A stretch of 64,000 nucleotides of DNA, taken from contig CAYXFD010000007.1 in NCBI GenBank assembly GCA_964464175.1, positions 1 through 64,000 of the forward strand, read 5' to 3'. The translations under genes were made by a program, and so were the position numbers. Below the pieces are notes generated by a model. It was given only the letters and a program-made list of their open reading frames with translations. It made no database searches and had not been told where the DNA came from. Below, piece by piece: positions 46,642-55,015 of this stretch. Every line of letters starts with the position of its first letter. The first letter of the stretch is position 1. The stretch is from CAYXFD01 sp964464175. GTDB taxonomy: Bacteria > Cloacimonadota > Cloacimonadia > Cloacimonadales > JAJBBL01.

Positions 46642-47931
46642 ATGAAAACGAAACATACGATTTATTTTTATGATTCCAGAAAAATGCATGAAATAGAGGA
46701 TGAATCAGTTCACCTTGTTGTAACTTCTCCTCCATATTGGCAATTGAAGGATTATGGCAATAGGAAACAAGTTGGATTTAACGACACTTATGAAGAATAT
46801 ATAAACAACCTGAATCTTGTTTGGCAAGAATGTCACAGGGTTTTACATAAAGGGTGTCGTCTCTGTATTAATATTGGGGATCAGTTTGCCCGGTCAGTTT
46901 ACTACGGAAGATATAAAATTATTCCGATCAGAACTGAAATCATCAAGTTTTGTGAGAGCGTTGGTTTCGATTATATGGGAGCAATTATATGGCAGAAAGT
47001 CACCACCTGTAATACTACGGGGGGGGCTACAATAATGGGTTCATTTCCCTACCCAAGAAATGGAATATTGAAACTGGATTATGAATTCATCTTGATATTT
47101 AAGAAATATGGTAATCCTCCTTCGGTGAGCAAAGAAAAGAAAGAACAATCAAAAATGACTAAAGATGAATGGAACCGTTATTTTACAGGGCATTGGAATT
47201 TTGCCGGAGAGAAGCAAGCGAAACATCTGGCAATGTTTCCTGAAAAACTGCCCAAACGTTTGATAAAGATGTTCAGCTTTGTTGAGGATACTGTTCTCGA
47301 TCCTTTTTTAGGCAGCGGAACGACAACCTTAGCTGCTAAGAATCTTGGAAGGAATTCAATCGGATACGAAGTAAACGAAGAATTTCTGCCGATTATGAGT
47401 GAGAAGCTTGGACTAGATCAGATGGATGTTTTTCAGGATACGATATTTGAGATAAAGAAAGGTAATAGCAAGCAAATGGAATTTGAAAATGAAATAAGTA
47501 AATTACCCTATATCTTTAATGACACGATTAAGTTTGATAAGAAAGTTGATCCGAAAAAGCTGCGATTTGGCTCTAAGATTGATACCTCACAGGATTCGAA
47601 AGAATTATACTATACAATAAAAGAGATAATTTCACCGGAACTATTGCTTCTAAATAATGGACTTAAGATTAGATTAATAGGAATCAAAGAGAAGCCTGAA
47701 ATGAATGGTAAAGCTGTTGAGTATCTGCGGAAAAAGACTATGGGGGAGAGGATAGTTTTACGTTTTGATGCATTGAAACACGACAATGATAATAACTTAC
47801 TCTGTTATCTATATCTGAAGAACAAGACCTTTATTAATGCTCACCTGATTCAAAGTGGTCTTGTGGATGTAGATACAAGTAAGGAATATAAGTACAGAAA
47901 TAGTTTCTTAGCAAAAAGGGTGGAATTATAG
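46642..47931 (+). CDS. DNA methyltransferase fused to an SNase-like domain (MjaI-type system)
   Basis: A 429-residue protein. TSPPYW is at 28-33 and DPFLGSGT at 220-227, so motif IV precedes motif I (beta-class amino-methyltransferase), with the recognition region between. Residues 340-429 (GLKIRLIGIKEKPEMNGKA, then LLCYLYLKNKTFINAHLIQSG) resemble the staphylococcal-nuclease OB fold, but the Arg expected just before LxYxY (Arg87 equivalent) is absent and the Asp of the IDTPE loop is changed, so this part is probably not catalytic. Its stop overlaps the next start (TAGTG). Role: protect the target of the MjaI-like nuclease. Confidence 0.85.
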   Translation: MKTKHTIYFYDSRKMHEIEDESVHLVVTSPPYWQLKDYGNRKQVGFNDTYEEYINNLNLVWQECHRVLHKGCRLCINIGDQFARSVYYGRYKIIPIRTEIIKFCESVGFDYMGAIIWQKVTTCNTTGGATIMGSFPYPRNGILKLDYEFILIFKKYGNPPSVSKEKKEQSKMTKDEWNRYFTGHWNFAGEKQAKHLAMFPEKLPKRLIKMFSFVEDTVLDPFLGSGTTTLAAKNLGRNSIGYEVNEEFLPIMSEKLGLDQMDVFQDTIFEIKKGNSKQMEFENEISKLPYIFNDTIKFDKKVDPKKLRFGSKIDTSQDSKELYYTIKEIISPELLLLNNGLKIRLIGIKEKPEMNGKAVEYLRKKTMGERIVLRFDALKHDNDNNLLCYLYLKNKTFINAHLIQSGLVDVDTSKEYKYRNSFLAKRVEL

Positions 47932-48560
47932 TGCCAAAAGAATGGATAATAAATCAGGCAAATATGCGTTGGCAGTTTAACAGACCGCGAAATGTCGGAA
48001 AAGTTTCGGAAGAGATAAGAAAGTGCTCTCCTAAAACCTTAGAAGAGTGGCAGAAGTACTACTATGACAATGTGTATCCCGAAGAGCACTTAAAACAGCT
48101 TGGAAGAAGATTATACATGAAGATAAGTGAGGTCTGCCGGGCAGAGATCGATAGTATTACCGAGCAGGATTGTATAGACTTTGTCATCAATCTCATAATT
48201 AAAAGAACATTCGATGGTTATCAATCCGAAATTGATACTATATATGGTCAACTGCAAGAAATACTCGGTGTTGCTGTAGAACCTGCTCCTGACAAATGGG
48301 ACAGAATCTATAATGTTGATTTCTTTATCAAAGTGAAGGACAAGTTTATCGGGATTCAAATCAAACCGGCAGGATATGCCTATATAACCCAAATAATCAA
48401 CGAACAAAAATTTCAGGCAAAATCACATGAAAAATTCACTGCCCGGTATGGAGGTAGAGTCTTCTATATTATTTCGATAAAAGAGGGCAAAAAGAAAATA
48501 ATACATAACCAAGATGTCATTTCAGAGATTAGAAAAGAGATCGAGAGGTTGAAGTTGTAA
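47931..48560 (+). CDS. Type II restriction endonuclease, MjaI family
   Basis: A 209-residue protein starting with GTG within the stop of the methyltransferase gene (TAGTG). QFNRPRNVGKVSEEIR near the N-terminus and KTLEEWQKYYYDNVY are shared with MjaI-type enzymes. A candidate catalytic set is Asp in NVDFFIKV with QIK in FIGIQIKPAG, a PD-(D/E)XK variant with Gln in place of the acidic residue. MjaI is recalled as recognising CTAG; this protein's site is inferred by family. It shares an operon with the methyltransferase. Confidence 0.85.
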   Translation: MPKEWIINQANMRWQFNRPRNVGKVSEEIRKCSPKTLEEWQKYYYDNVYPEEHLKQLGRRLYMKISEVCRAEIDSITEQDCIDFVINLIIKRTFDGYQSEIDTIYGQLQEILGVAVEPAPDKWDRIYNVDFFIKVKDKFIGIQIKPAGYAYITQIINEQKFQAKSHEKFTARYGGRVFYIISIKEGKKKIIHNQDVISEIRKEIERLKL

Positions 48561-48620
48561 TGTGCTTTAGAATTTCTTAATTAATGTTTAGCCACGAAAA
48601 AAGATCAAGGGAGGCTATCC

Positions 48621-49745
48621 GTGAATGCTCATATTATCAATTGTGATAAAATAGATCTCTTTGATAAATTCAAAGCAGATGGTTATTTAGGTGTTGGATT
48701 TCCTAAGGTTGAAGTAAGAGAGGGTAAAGCTAATGTAAAAACGTCAGGGCAATTACGCAACATATGTAAAAATGCGTATGGTATGTTTGCCGATATGAAA
48801 AGAGTATTTCCGGGGGATATGATCTTTGTGCATACAGAAAAGCGTATTTACGGAGTTTTTAAGGCGAAATCACATTTCAAAGAAGATCTATCAGTTGACG
48901 AGTTGTATCTGAGTAAAAATATTCACTTTTATAGTGTTCAAAATAATCAGGAGTCCGGATGGCAAAGGTATACCAACAGAGAGTTGCCGCAGTTAAGAGA
49001 TTATTTTAGGCAAGTAAGCATTTCACATTTCATAGATAAAGATGATAGAAACATATGTTTTGAGAAAGGTTTTTCAGCAACAGAGGTGTTTGATTTAAAA
49101 AGAGCAGGGAAGATATGGTCAATACCAGAAAGATGGAAATATCCAGATAGTGCAAGAATTGTTAGACCAATAATGCTTGATGAGGCGCAGGAATTAATTA
49201 AGCTTCTTGAGTTACAAAATCTTGAATCTGACCGAATAGAGATGTTGCCAAAGAAGATGGATCAGATGAATGATATACAATTAGTTTTAAATCCCAAGAT
49301 TGTTGAAAACGAGAAAATTATTGAAGCTTGGTTAAATATGAGTTTTAAAACAAAAGACTTAAAAGATGTATTCGGAACAATAGATTCCTTTGGAAACAAT
49401 GTTCAGGTAGGATATCTCAAAGGAATCGATATCTTTGGATATCGTCGTACAGCAAGAGGGTTAACTAAGTACAAAGTGATTGAAGTAAAAAAAGATAGAA
49501 TACTAAACGGTACATCTTGTCTTGAACAAGTTAGTACATATATGGACTGGGTGATTATGCATTTGTCAGAAGGCAATCCTAAATTGGTTGAAGGGTATAT
49601 AGTTGCCAGAGATTTCGACAAAGAGACTATTCAATTCGTAAAAAAGCATAATGCTATTAATTCGGGTAGAAAAATTAGCCTTGTAAAGTTTTCCTATGTA
49701 GAGCCATGCTACGCTACGATCGAATTAAACAAGATTGATACTTAA
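48621..49745 (+). CDS. EVE/PUA-like domain fused to PD-(D/E)XK nuclease domain
   Basis: A 374-residue protein starting with GTG (GGGAGG 6 bases upstream). The N-terminal half has a beta-rich segment GDMIFVHTEKRIYGVFKA and an aromatic-rich LRDYF region, which is reminiscent of EVE/PUA-like modified-base readers, but that is pattern-based. The C-terminal half has Asp270 in GIDIFGY and EVKKD (Glu288, Lys290), with LEQVSTYMDW (Gln303), the layout of DUF91/NucS-type PD-(D/E)XK domains. It may be a modification-dependent nuclease. It is 60 bases after the MjaI-like gene and is followed by a convergent gene. Confidence 0.65.
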   Translation: MNAHIINCDKIDLFDKFKADGYLGVGFPKVEVREGKANVKTSGQLRNICKNAYGMFADMKRVFPGDMIFVHTEKRIYGVFKAKSHFKEDLSVDELYLSKNIHFYSVQNNQESGWQRYTNRELPQLRDYFRQVSISHFIDKDDRNICFEKGFSATEVFDLKRAGKIWSIPERWKYPDSARIVRPIMLDEAQELIKLLELQNLESDRIEMLPKKMDQMNDIQLVLNPKIVENEKIIEAWLNMSFKTKDLKDVFGTIDSFGNNVQVGYLKGIDIFGYRRTARGLTKYKVIEVKKDRILNGTSCLEQVSTYMDWVIMHLSEGNPKLVEGYIVARDFDKETIQFVKKHNAINSGRKISLVKFSYVEPCYATIELNKIDT

Positions 49746-49918
49746 CAAGAGTGCTGATAATGCATTAAGGAAATGGAGAGTCATTATAAAAGTGTTGAAA
49801 ACCAGTCCTTATAGACGATGATATTTCTCCACTAGTTTGATTTGATATTGTATCGGTAAACCTGTAAAATGTATGCTCTTGCTACAGATATTCAAGTTTC
49901 AAATCGTCACTCATTTAC

Positions 49919-50653
49919 TCACTTCCCCATAATTCTTTCGGCATCTTCTTTATCGGAAGAGAAGGTGAAGGCGTTAACGATGTTGTGAGAGTTTTGCGGG
50001 TCGGTAACGCGGGAATACATGATCCTCAGGGCTTCTAACTGGTCGTCTGAAAAGCTGAGTACTTCGATTATTCTGACGATCTGTGAGACCATGAACCAGG
50101 AGTCCCGGGATGCTAACCTGATTATTCTCAATTGATCATCAGAAAAACTTTCGGATTCAACATTATCGAGAAATCTGCTAAAATCCGGTTCGGACATGGC
50201 ATTTTTCACCGGTTCACTGGCAGGGGGTGGCGGGGGTGGCGGGGGTGGTGAAGATTCTTCCTGGATGGTCATTCCCTGCTCCGTGAAGTTCATGCTGATG
50301 TTGATGGAAGATGATCCTTGAGTCTGTTGTTGTGAGGCTGCATGCTGAATATTAACTGAGGTATCGGCAGGGAGAAGAGCGAGCAAGGCAAAAATCTCGG
50401 AGATAAGTCTTTCGGCTCTTGCTTTATCAAGACGGGCAAGCTTACTTATGTAGTCTTTTTCCAGTTCTTCGAGTTTCATAGCTATATTATCGATTAGGGT
50501 CCCGCTATCAGTTTTGCCATCATCGAAGGAATCGCTGCCGGTAATTTTCAGGCTGAAAGATCCGTCCGGGGTAGTTATGGAAAACTCTTCAGCAAAAGCG
50601 AGTGTTGAACAGATCAACAGCAACGAAATTAGTAGAATATAGATCAATTTCAT
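49919..50653 (-). CDS. Secreted DUF4476-domain protein with poly-proline linker
   Basis: A 244-residue protein. The signal peptide is MKLIYILLISLLLICSTLAFA. A region of about 90 residues with acidic and Gly/Ser stretches leads to an uninterrupted run of nine prolines. The C-terminal domain is repetitive: ESFSDDQLRIIRLASRDSWF and VLSFSDDQLEALRIMYSRVTDPQN match DUF4476, a helical-repeat domain of unknown function. It is exported and probably periplasmic or surface-linked. It lies alone between converging or diverging neighbours, with GAGG before the start. Confidence 0.82.
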   Translation of the reverse strand: MKLIYILLISLLLICSTLAFAEEFSITTPDGSFSLKITGSDSFDDGKTDSGTLIDNIAMKLEELEKDYISKLARLDKARAERLISEIFALLALLPADTSVNIQHAASQQQTQGSSSINISMNFTEQGMTIQEESSPPPPPPPPPASEPVKNAMSEPDFSRFLDNVESESFSDDQLRIIRLASRDSWFMVSQIVRIIEVLSFSDDQLEALRIMYSRVTDPQNSHNIVNAFTFSSDKEDAERIMGK

Positions 50654-51123
50654 AATAAACTCCTCATTAAGATCATTGTTTTCGAGTCAAAATCTCTCTT
50701 TTAACATATTGAGTCAAGAATTTTTGGAAGAGTGAACTCGCTTTTATCTGAACGGATACTGAAAAGGAAAGAAAAAATAATGGTTGGATTACATTTTTTT
50801 GTTGAGCCGGAAGTTTTTTAGTCTATCTTGTAAGAGAATACGAATGTTGTTTTCCGGGAATCTGTTGACAGACAAGCAGAAGGGATTGGACTCTGGGTAT
50901 CACCGTCGAATTGTTAGTTGAAACAGAAATATATTTACAAAGAACTTAGGGATGAGTATTATGTCTTTTACAGAATTTTTTCTATTGAGGTAGTTCTTTA
51001 TATCATGATTTTGAGAAATCTATCCTGTCAGAAGCAGGAATGAACCCGGAAGGAAAAGCCCTGACGAGAAACTCAACAGTGAAGGATACGGAAAACTAAT
51101 TAGATGAGGTGATAAACGGGAAA
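50654..51123. other. 470-bp divergent intergenic region
   Basis: No gene, RNA or clear promoter pair could be supported. It separates the DUF4476 gene (minus) from a methyltransferase gene (plus). AGGTGA about 10 bases before 51124 is the likely ribosome binding site for the latter. Confidence 0.5.
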
Positions 51124-51906
51124 ATGGCAAATGAAAAGCTTAACGAGAGAAGGCTTTACCATGATCTAGCAGGATTTTGGCATCTGGTGAGTCCTTTGGA
51201 AGACTATCTTGAAGAGACCGAAACATTCTGTGAGATGATAAAGGAGAGCAGTGAAAGAGAATTGCATAGTCTCTTACATTTGGGCTGTGGACGCGGCCAC
51301 AATGACTTTGTCTTCAAGCGGTATTTTGCGGTAACAGGAGTAGATATAAGTCCGGAAATGCTGGAATGGGCAAGGCGGCTTAATCCGGAGGTTGCTTATC
51401 TTCAGGGAGATATGCGTACCACTAAACTGGGGAAACTCTTTGATATCGTGGTTGCTGTAGATTCTGTTGACTATCTTCTGACAAAAGACGACTTAAGAAG
51501 TTTTTTCAAAAATGCCTGGCTTCATCTTAATCCGGGCGGGGTTTTGATGTTTATTCTGGATAAAACGAAAGAGAGTTTTGTTCAGAACGACAGTGTCGTT
51601 TACAGTAACGATGAAAAAGATGAATTGATCACTGTGTTCGAGAATTGTTTCGATCCGGACGAAAAAGATACGGAGTATGAGTTAACATTTCTTTATCTCT
51701 ACCGCAAGGCAGGTAAACTAAAGATGTATTCGGACAGGCATCTCTGTGGTTTATTCAGGAAGAAAGAGGTAGAAGAGTTAATGACGGAAGCCGGTTTTGA
51801 GGTAAAGGTTATCGATTATCTTTCTCCTGAGTCAGCATGGGGTAGTAATGCCGAGATGGAAGGAGAGATTTTCCCTCTCTTTTTGGGAGTAAAAACCGGA
51901 GCATAA
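51124..51906 (+). CDS. Class I SAM-dependent methyltransferase
   Basis: About 260 residues. The start at ATG 51124 (MANEKLNERRLYHDLAGFWHL) is preferred over GTG 51109 because GAGGTGA lies upstream with suitable spacing. HLGCGRGHNDFVFKRYFAVTGVDIS is the SAM site, YLQGDMRTTKLG the acidic motif II region, and AVDSVDYLLTKDDLRSFF motif III/IV. A C-terminal cap follows. The substrate is unknown. It is followed by the hybrid kinase-like gene 118 bases later. Confidence 0.83.
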   Translation: MANEKLNERRLYHDLAGFWHLVSPLEDYLEETETFCEMIKESSERELHSLLHLGCGRGHNDFVFKRYFAVTGVDISPEMLEWARRLNPEVAYLQGDMRTTKLGKLFDIVVAVDSVDYLLTKDDLRSFFKNAWLHLNPGGVLMFILDKTKESFVQNDSVVYSNDEKDELITVFENCFDPDEKDTEYELTFLYLYRKAGKLKMYSDRHLCGLFRKKEVEELMTEAGFEVKVIDYLSPESAWGSNAEMEGEIFPLFLGVKTGA

Positions 51907-52024
51907 ATCCGTTTATTTAGAGAGGAAAGAAGGATAGTTTGAGGTATTGTATCAAAAGAGAAACCGAATCTCCGGACAGAAGCAGAAAACTTTCTCTCGG
52001 TAAACAGTAAGAAAGAAGGAAGAA

Positions 52025-53731
52025 ATGAATAAGGATAACAAAACGGAAACAATAAATACGGATCAGAATGATTTGAAAAACGGTATATCACTGAGCGCGG
52101 GAACCGATAACGAGCAAGAAGAAATTCAAAAACTGAAGATGCGATTACAGACAGCAGAGGAACAGTTACACAGGCAGGAATTGTTTTTCACTCAGATATC
52201 CAGAATAGCTCCGATAGCTTTTCTGATTGCCGATGACAGAACAGAAGAGGTGCTTTATTTCAGCAAACGGTTTTGTGAACTCTGGCATCTGGAGAAGATC
52301 GAGGAGGATTTGGCAAAGGGGGCAATAGGTTACCGGGAATTGATGGAGATCTGCTTTTCTTTAGCCAAGAACAGATCTAAGTCTGCTGATAGTATTCTAT
52401 CAGTTCAGCCAAAAGGTGAGGGGAATAAAGAAGAGGAGATGGAGCTGTTAGACGGAACGGTTCTCAGGGTATATTGCCGAGTTGTCAGAGAAGGTTCAAA
52501 AGGTTATCTGGGACGGTTATGTATTTTCGAAGACATAACTGAACGGAGAAGATTGGCAAATGAGCTGGTCTGTAGTAAAAAAAGTAATAATATCGACACC
52601 TTGACCGGCAATATAGTAAAAGACTTCAAAGAGTTTTTAGCAGGAGTCAATGAATCTTTAGTCAAGATTGCCGATCACCAAGAATTACCTCATAAAATAA
52701 CAGATGAGATCGTAAAGATAACGGGAATTCTGAGAAATGCCCGGAGTTTGATGACTCAAATGCAAGTATTTACAGAGCGAGGAAAACCAAAATTTGAGAG
52801 GATAGTCATGCCTCAGATTATTATTGAGCTCGTCAGTTTGCTGAGAGAGATCCTCCTGCCAGGGATTTTGGTTGAAACAGAGCTTCAGTCGAATCTTCCC
52901 ACTATCTGGGCAGATAGGAATCAACTGCATCAGGCTTTGCTCAATCTTTGCCTGAATGCTAAAGATGCCATGGCCGGGGGAGGGAAGATAACCATATCAG
53001 CTTCCTTAATGAAAGGTGATTCTGTCCGGTCTCATTTTGAGGGAGCAGGATATTCACGCTACCTGAGAATTGACATCCGCGATACCGGAACCGGGATAAA
53101 CAAGGAAAGCCAGAACCGATTATTCGAACCGTTTTATACTACCAAGAAAGAAGACGCCGGAGCGGGTCTTGGACTATCCATAGTGGAAGGGATAGTAAAG
53201 GCCCATCAGGGGTTTATAGACTTCGAGAGTGTCTGGGGGAAAGGATCCATTTTCAGGGTATATCTGCCTTTGCGGGATGATCTTGATGAGAACAGCGGAG
53301 TAGATTTCAACGAAAAAGATCCCTTTAAGCGGGGAGAGACAATTCTTGTGGTCGAAGATGAAAAGGATTTACTGCATTGCCTGAAAGAGTTTTTTGAGTT
53401 AGAGGGATACAGAGTTCTGACAGCAACAGACGGAGAGAGTGGTATAGCAAAGTATGAAAGAGAGAAAGATCATGTTTCTCTGGTGCTTTCCGACAAGGAT
53501 TTGCCGGGGAGTTTCAACGGGGAAGAGCTGTTGTGCAAAATAAGAAAGATCAAGCCCGGAATCAAGTGCATATTGGCAAGCGGATTTATTGAACGCCATA
53601 AGCAACCTGATGAACAGGGGAGTGATGATCTTGTATATCTGCAAAAACCTTATAAGATGGATATCATAACCCGGAAAGTTAGGGAATTGCTTGATAATTA
53701 TCCGGTATTACAGAAGCCGGGGATAATCTGA
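52025..53731 (+). CDS. Hybrid histidine-kinase-like protein lacking the phospho-acceptor His
   Basis: A 568-residue protein: a coiled start (about 35-55), a PAS-like domain (56-175, ending CIFEDITERRRL), a DHp-like segment, HATPase (NLCLNAKDAMAGGG, DIRDTGTGI, GAGLGLSIVEGI) and a C-terminal receiver (ILVVEDEKD, LVLSDKDLPG). In the DHp, where related kinases have G-G-I-A-H-D-F-N-N, this protein has G-N-I-V-K-D-F-K-E: Lys199 replaces the His. The receiver Asp (LSD) is kept. It may thus act as an allosteric or binding protein rather than an autophosphorylating kinase. Soluble; no transmembrane helices seen. Confidence 0.85.
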   Translation: MNKDNKTETINTDQNDLKNGISLSAGTDNEQEEIQKLKMRLQTAEEQLHRQELFFTQISRIAPIAFLIADDRTEEVLYFSKRFCELWHLEKIEEDLAKGAIGYRELMEICFSLAKNRSKSADSILSVQPKGEGNKEEEMELLDGTVLRVYCRVVREGSKGYLGRLCIFEDITERRRLANELVCSKKSNNIDTLTGNIVKDFKEFLAGVNESLVKIADHQELPHKITDEIVKITGILRNARSLMTQMQVFTERGKPKFERIVMPQIIIELVSLLREILLPGILVETELQSNLPTIWADRNQLHQALLNLCLNAKDAMAGGGKITISASLMKGDSVRSHFEGAGYSRYLRIDIRDTGTGINKESQNRLFEPFYTTKKEDAGAGLGLSIVEGIVKAHQGFIDFESVWGKGSIFRVYLPLRDDLDENSGVDFNEKDPFKRGETILVVEDEKDLLHCLKEFFELEGYRVLTATDGESGIAKYEREKDHVSLVLSDKDLPGSFNGEELLCKIRKIKPGIKCILASGFIERHKQPDEQGSDDLVYLQKPYKMDIITRKVRELLDNYPVLQKPGII

Positions 53732-53878
53732 ATACCGGGCAGTAAGAAAAAAGAAATTACATCATAGAACACCATTACTTAATTTATCTATCCTTTCTCT
53801 TGCCGGGAAAGGTGATAGCTTTTCCCAGATTCAGGAGAAATCATAATAATATTAAGTATTTGGTTGATAACAATAGAT

Positions 53879-55015
53879 TTAAAGAGAAAGGAGGGTAGCT
53901 ATCAGCTCCTTTACATTTCTGCACTGATAGAGTTCCGTTTCCTGAAAGCCGGTAAAGATTACTAAATAGTTCACATTATTCAACCGGACTTCTGAGCGGG
54001 AAGGGGTTTGAGGGGTGGGCTGGCGGCTTTTCTTATCCAGTTCGAGTATTTCTCTTCCCTGGTTTTTTACGGCCTGATAGTATATCTTTGCCAGATTCGG
54101 GGGAAAACCTGTTACATCCAAAAGAGAAGAGACTGCATTTTCAGTTTTACTATCAATAAACCCCTTTTCACGGCTGTATCTGGCAATAGCTCTTATTCCT
54201 ATAGATACAGCTATTCCGTGAGGTATCTGATTATCAGAAACGGTTTCAATCAGATGGGCTATTGTATGGCCTAAGTTGAGTTTCTGCCTCTCCCCTTTAT
54301 CTTGCAAATCATTTCGGCAAAACCGGATTTTTAGATTTATTGCTTTCCTGATGAGTGATTCAGAGATCTTTCTCTCCGGGTTGATTATCATATCGTAGAG
54401 ATCATTGGGAGTAAGAAGCGAAACTTTGATACATTCAGCCCAGCCATTCAGTAATTCCAAGGGTTCCAGCGTGTTGAGGAAGTCGAGTGTTATTAAAACG
54501 CGGGTTGCCGGATAAAAGCTCCCTATGATATTTTTCCGGTTAAGAAAATTAATTCCTGTTTTCCCACCAATGGCCGCATCAATCATTGCCAGGAAAGTAG
54601 TCGGGATGAGAATCAGCTTACAACCGCGATTATAAATTGAGGCTGCGAAAGCGGCGATATCGAGAGTAATTCCACCCCCAACAGCAATGATGGAGGCATT
54701 CCGCGGAACTCTTTTCTCTGCCAGAAAAGCTATGATTTTCTGCAGGACGGCAAAGTTTTTCTCTTTTTCGGTTGCGGTGATGAAAAATAATGAATGTTCC
54801 TCAAAGAACGAAAGGAAAGAATCATTATAGAGATTGTAAACTTTCTCGTCGACCAAGCAGACAGAACCAGCTGACAGGTTCTGCAATTCAGAGGATAATT
54901 CTTTTCCGGAAGAAAACTCTATGTCAGTTTGGAAGTTGCTGCAGAGGTTAAAACTGATCGTTCCGGAAGGGAGCTTATCTCTCATATATCTGGAATCAGA
55001 TAGTACAAAAAGCAC
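53879..55015 (-). CDS. aroB: 3-dehydroquinate synthase
   Basis: A 378-residue enzyme turning DAHP into 3-dehydroquinate with NAD and a metal. AVGGGITLDIAAFAASIYNRGCKLILIPTTFLAMIDAAIGGKTGIN is the core NAD/metal region; ECIKVSLL, the His in NLGHTIAHLIE and IPHGIAVSIG supply metal ligands. The start is GTG overlapping the TAG stop of the upstream gene by one base, so translation is probably coupled. The family is also used by 2-deoxy-scyllo-inosose synthases; the motifs fit AroB better. Confidence 0.92.
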   Translation of the reverse strand: MLFVLSDSRYMRDKLPSGTISFNLCSNFQTDIEFSSGKELSSELQNLSAGSVCLVDEKVYNLYNDSFLSFFEEHSLFFITATEKEKNFAVLQKIIAFLAEKRVPRNASIIAVGGGITLDIAAFAASIYNRGCKLILIPTTFLAMIDAAIGGKTGINFLNRKNIIGSFYPATRVLITLDFLNTLEPLELLNGWAECIKVSLLTPNDLYDMIINPERKISESLIRKAINLKIRFCRNDLQDKGERQKLNLGHTIAHLIETVSDNQIPHGIAVSIGIRAIARYSREKGFIDSKTENAVSSLLDVTGFPPNLAKIYYQAVKNQGREILELDKKSRQPTPQTPSRSEVRLNNVNYLVIFTGFQETELYQCRNVKELIATLLSL

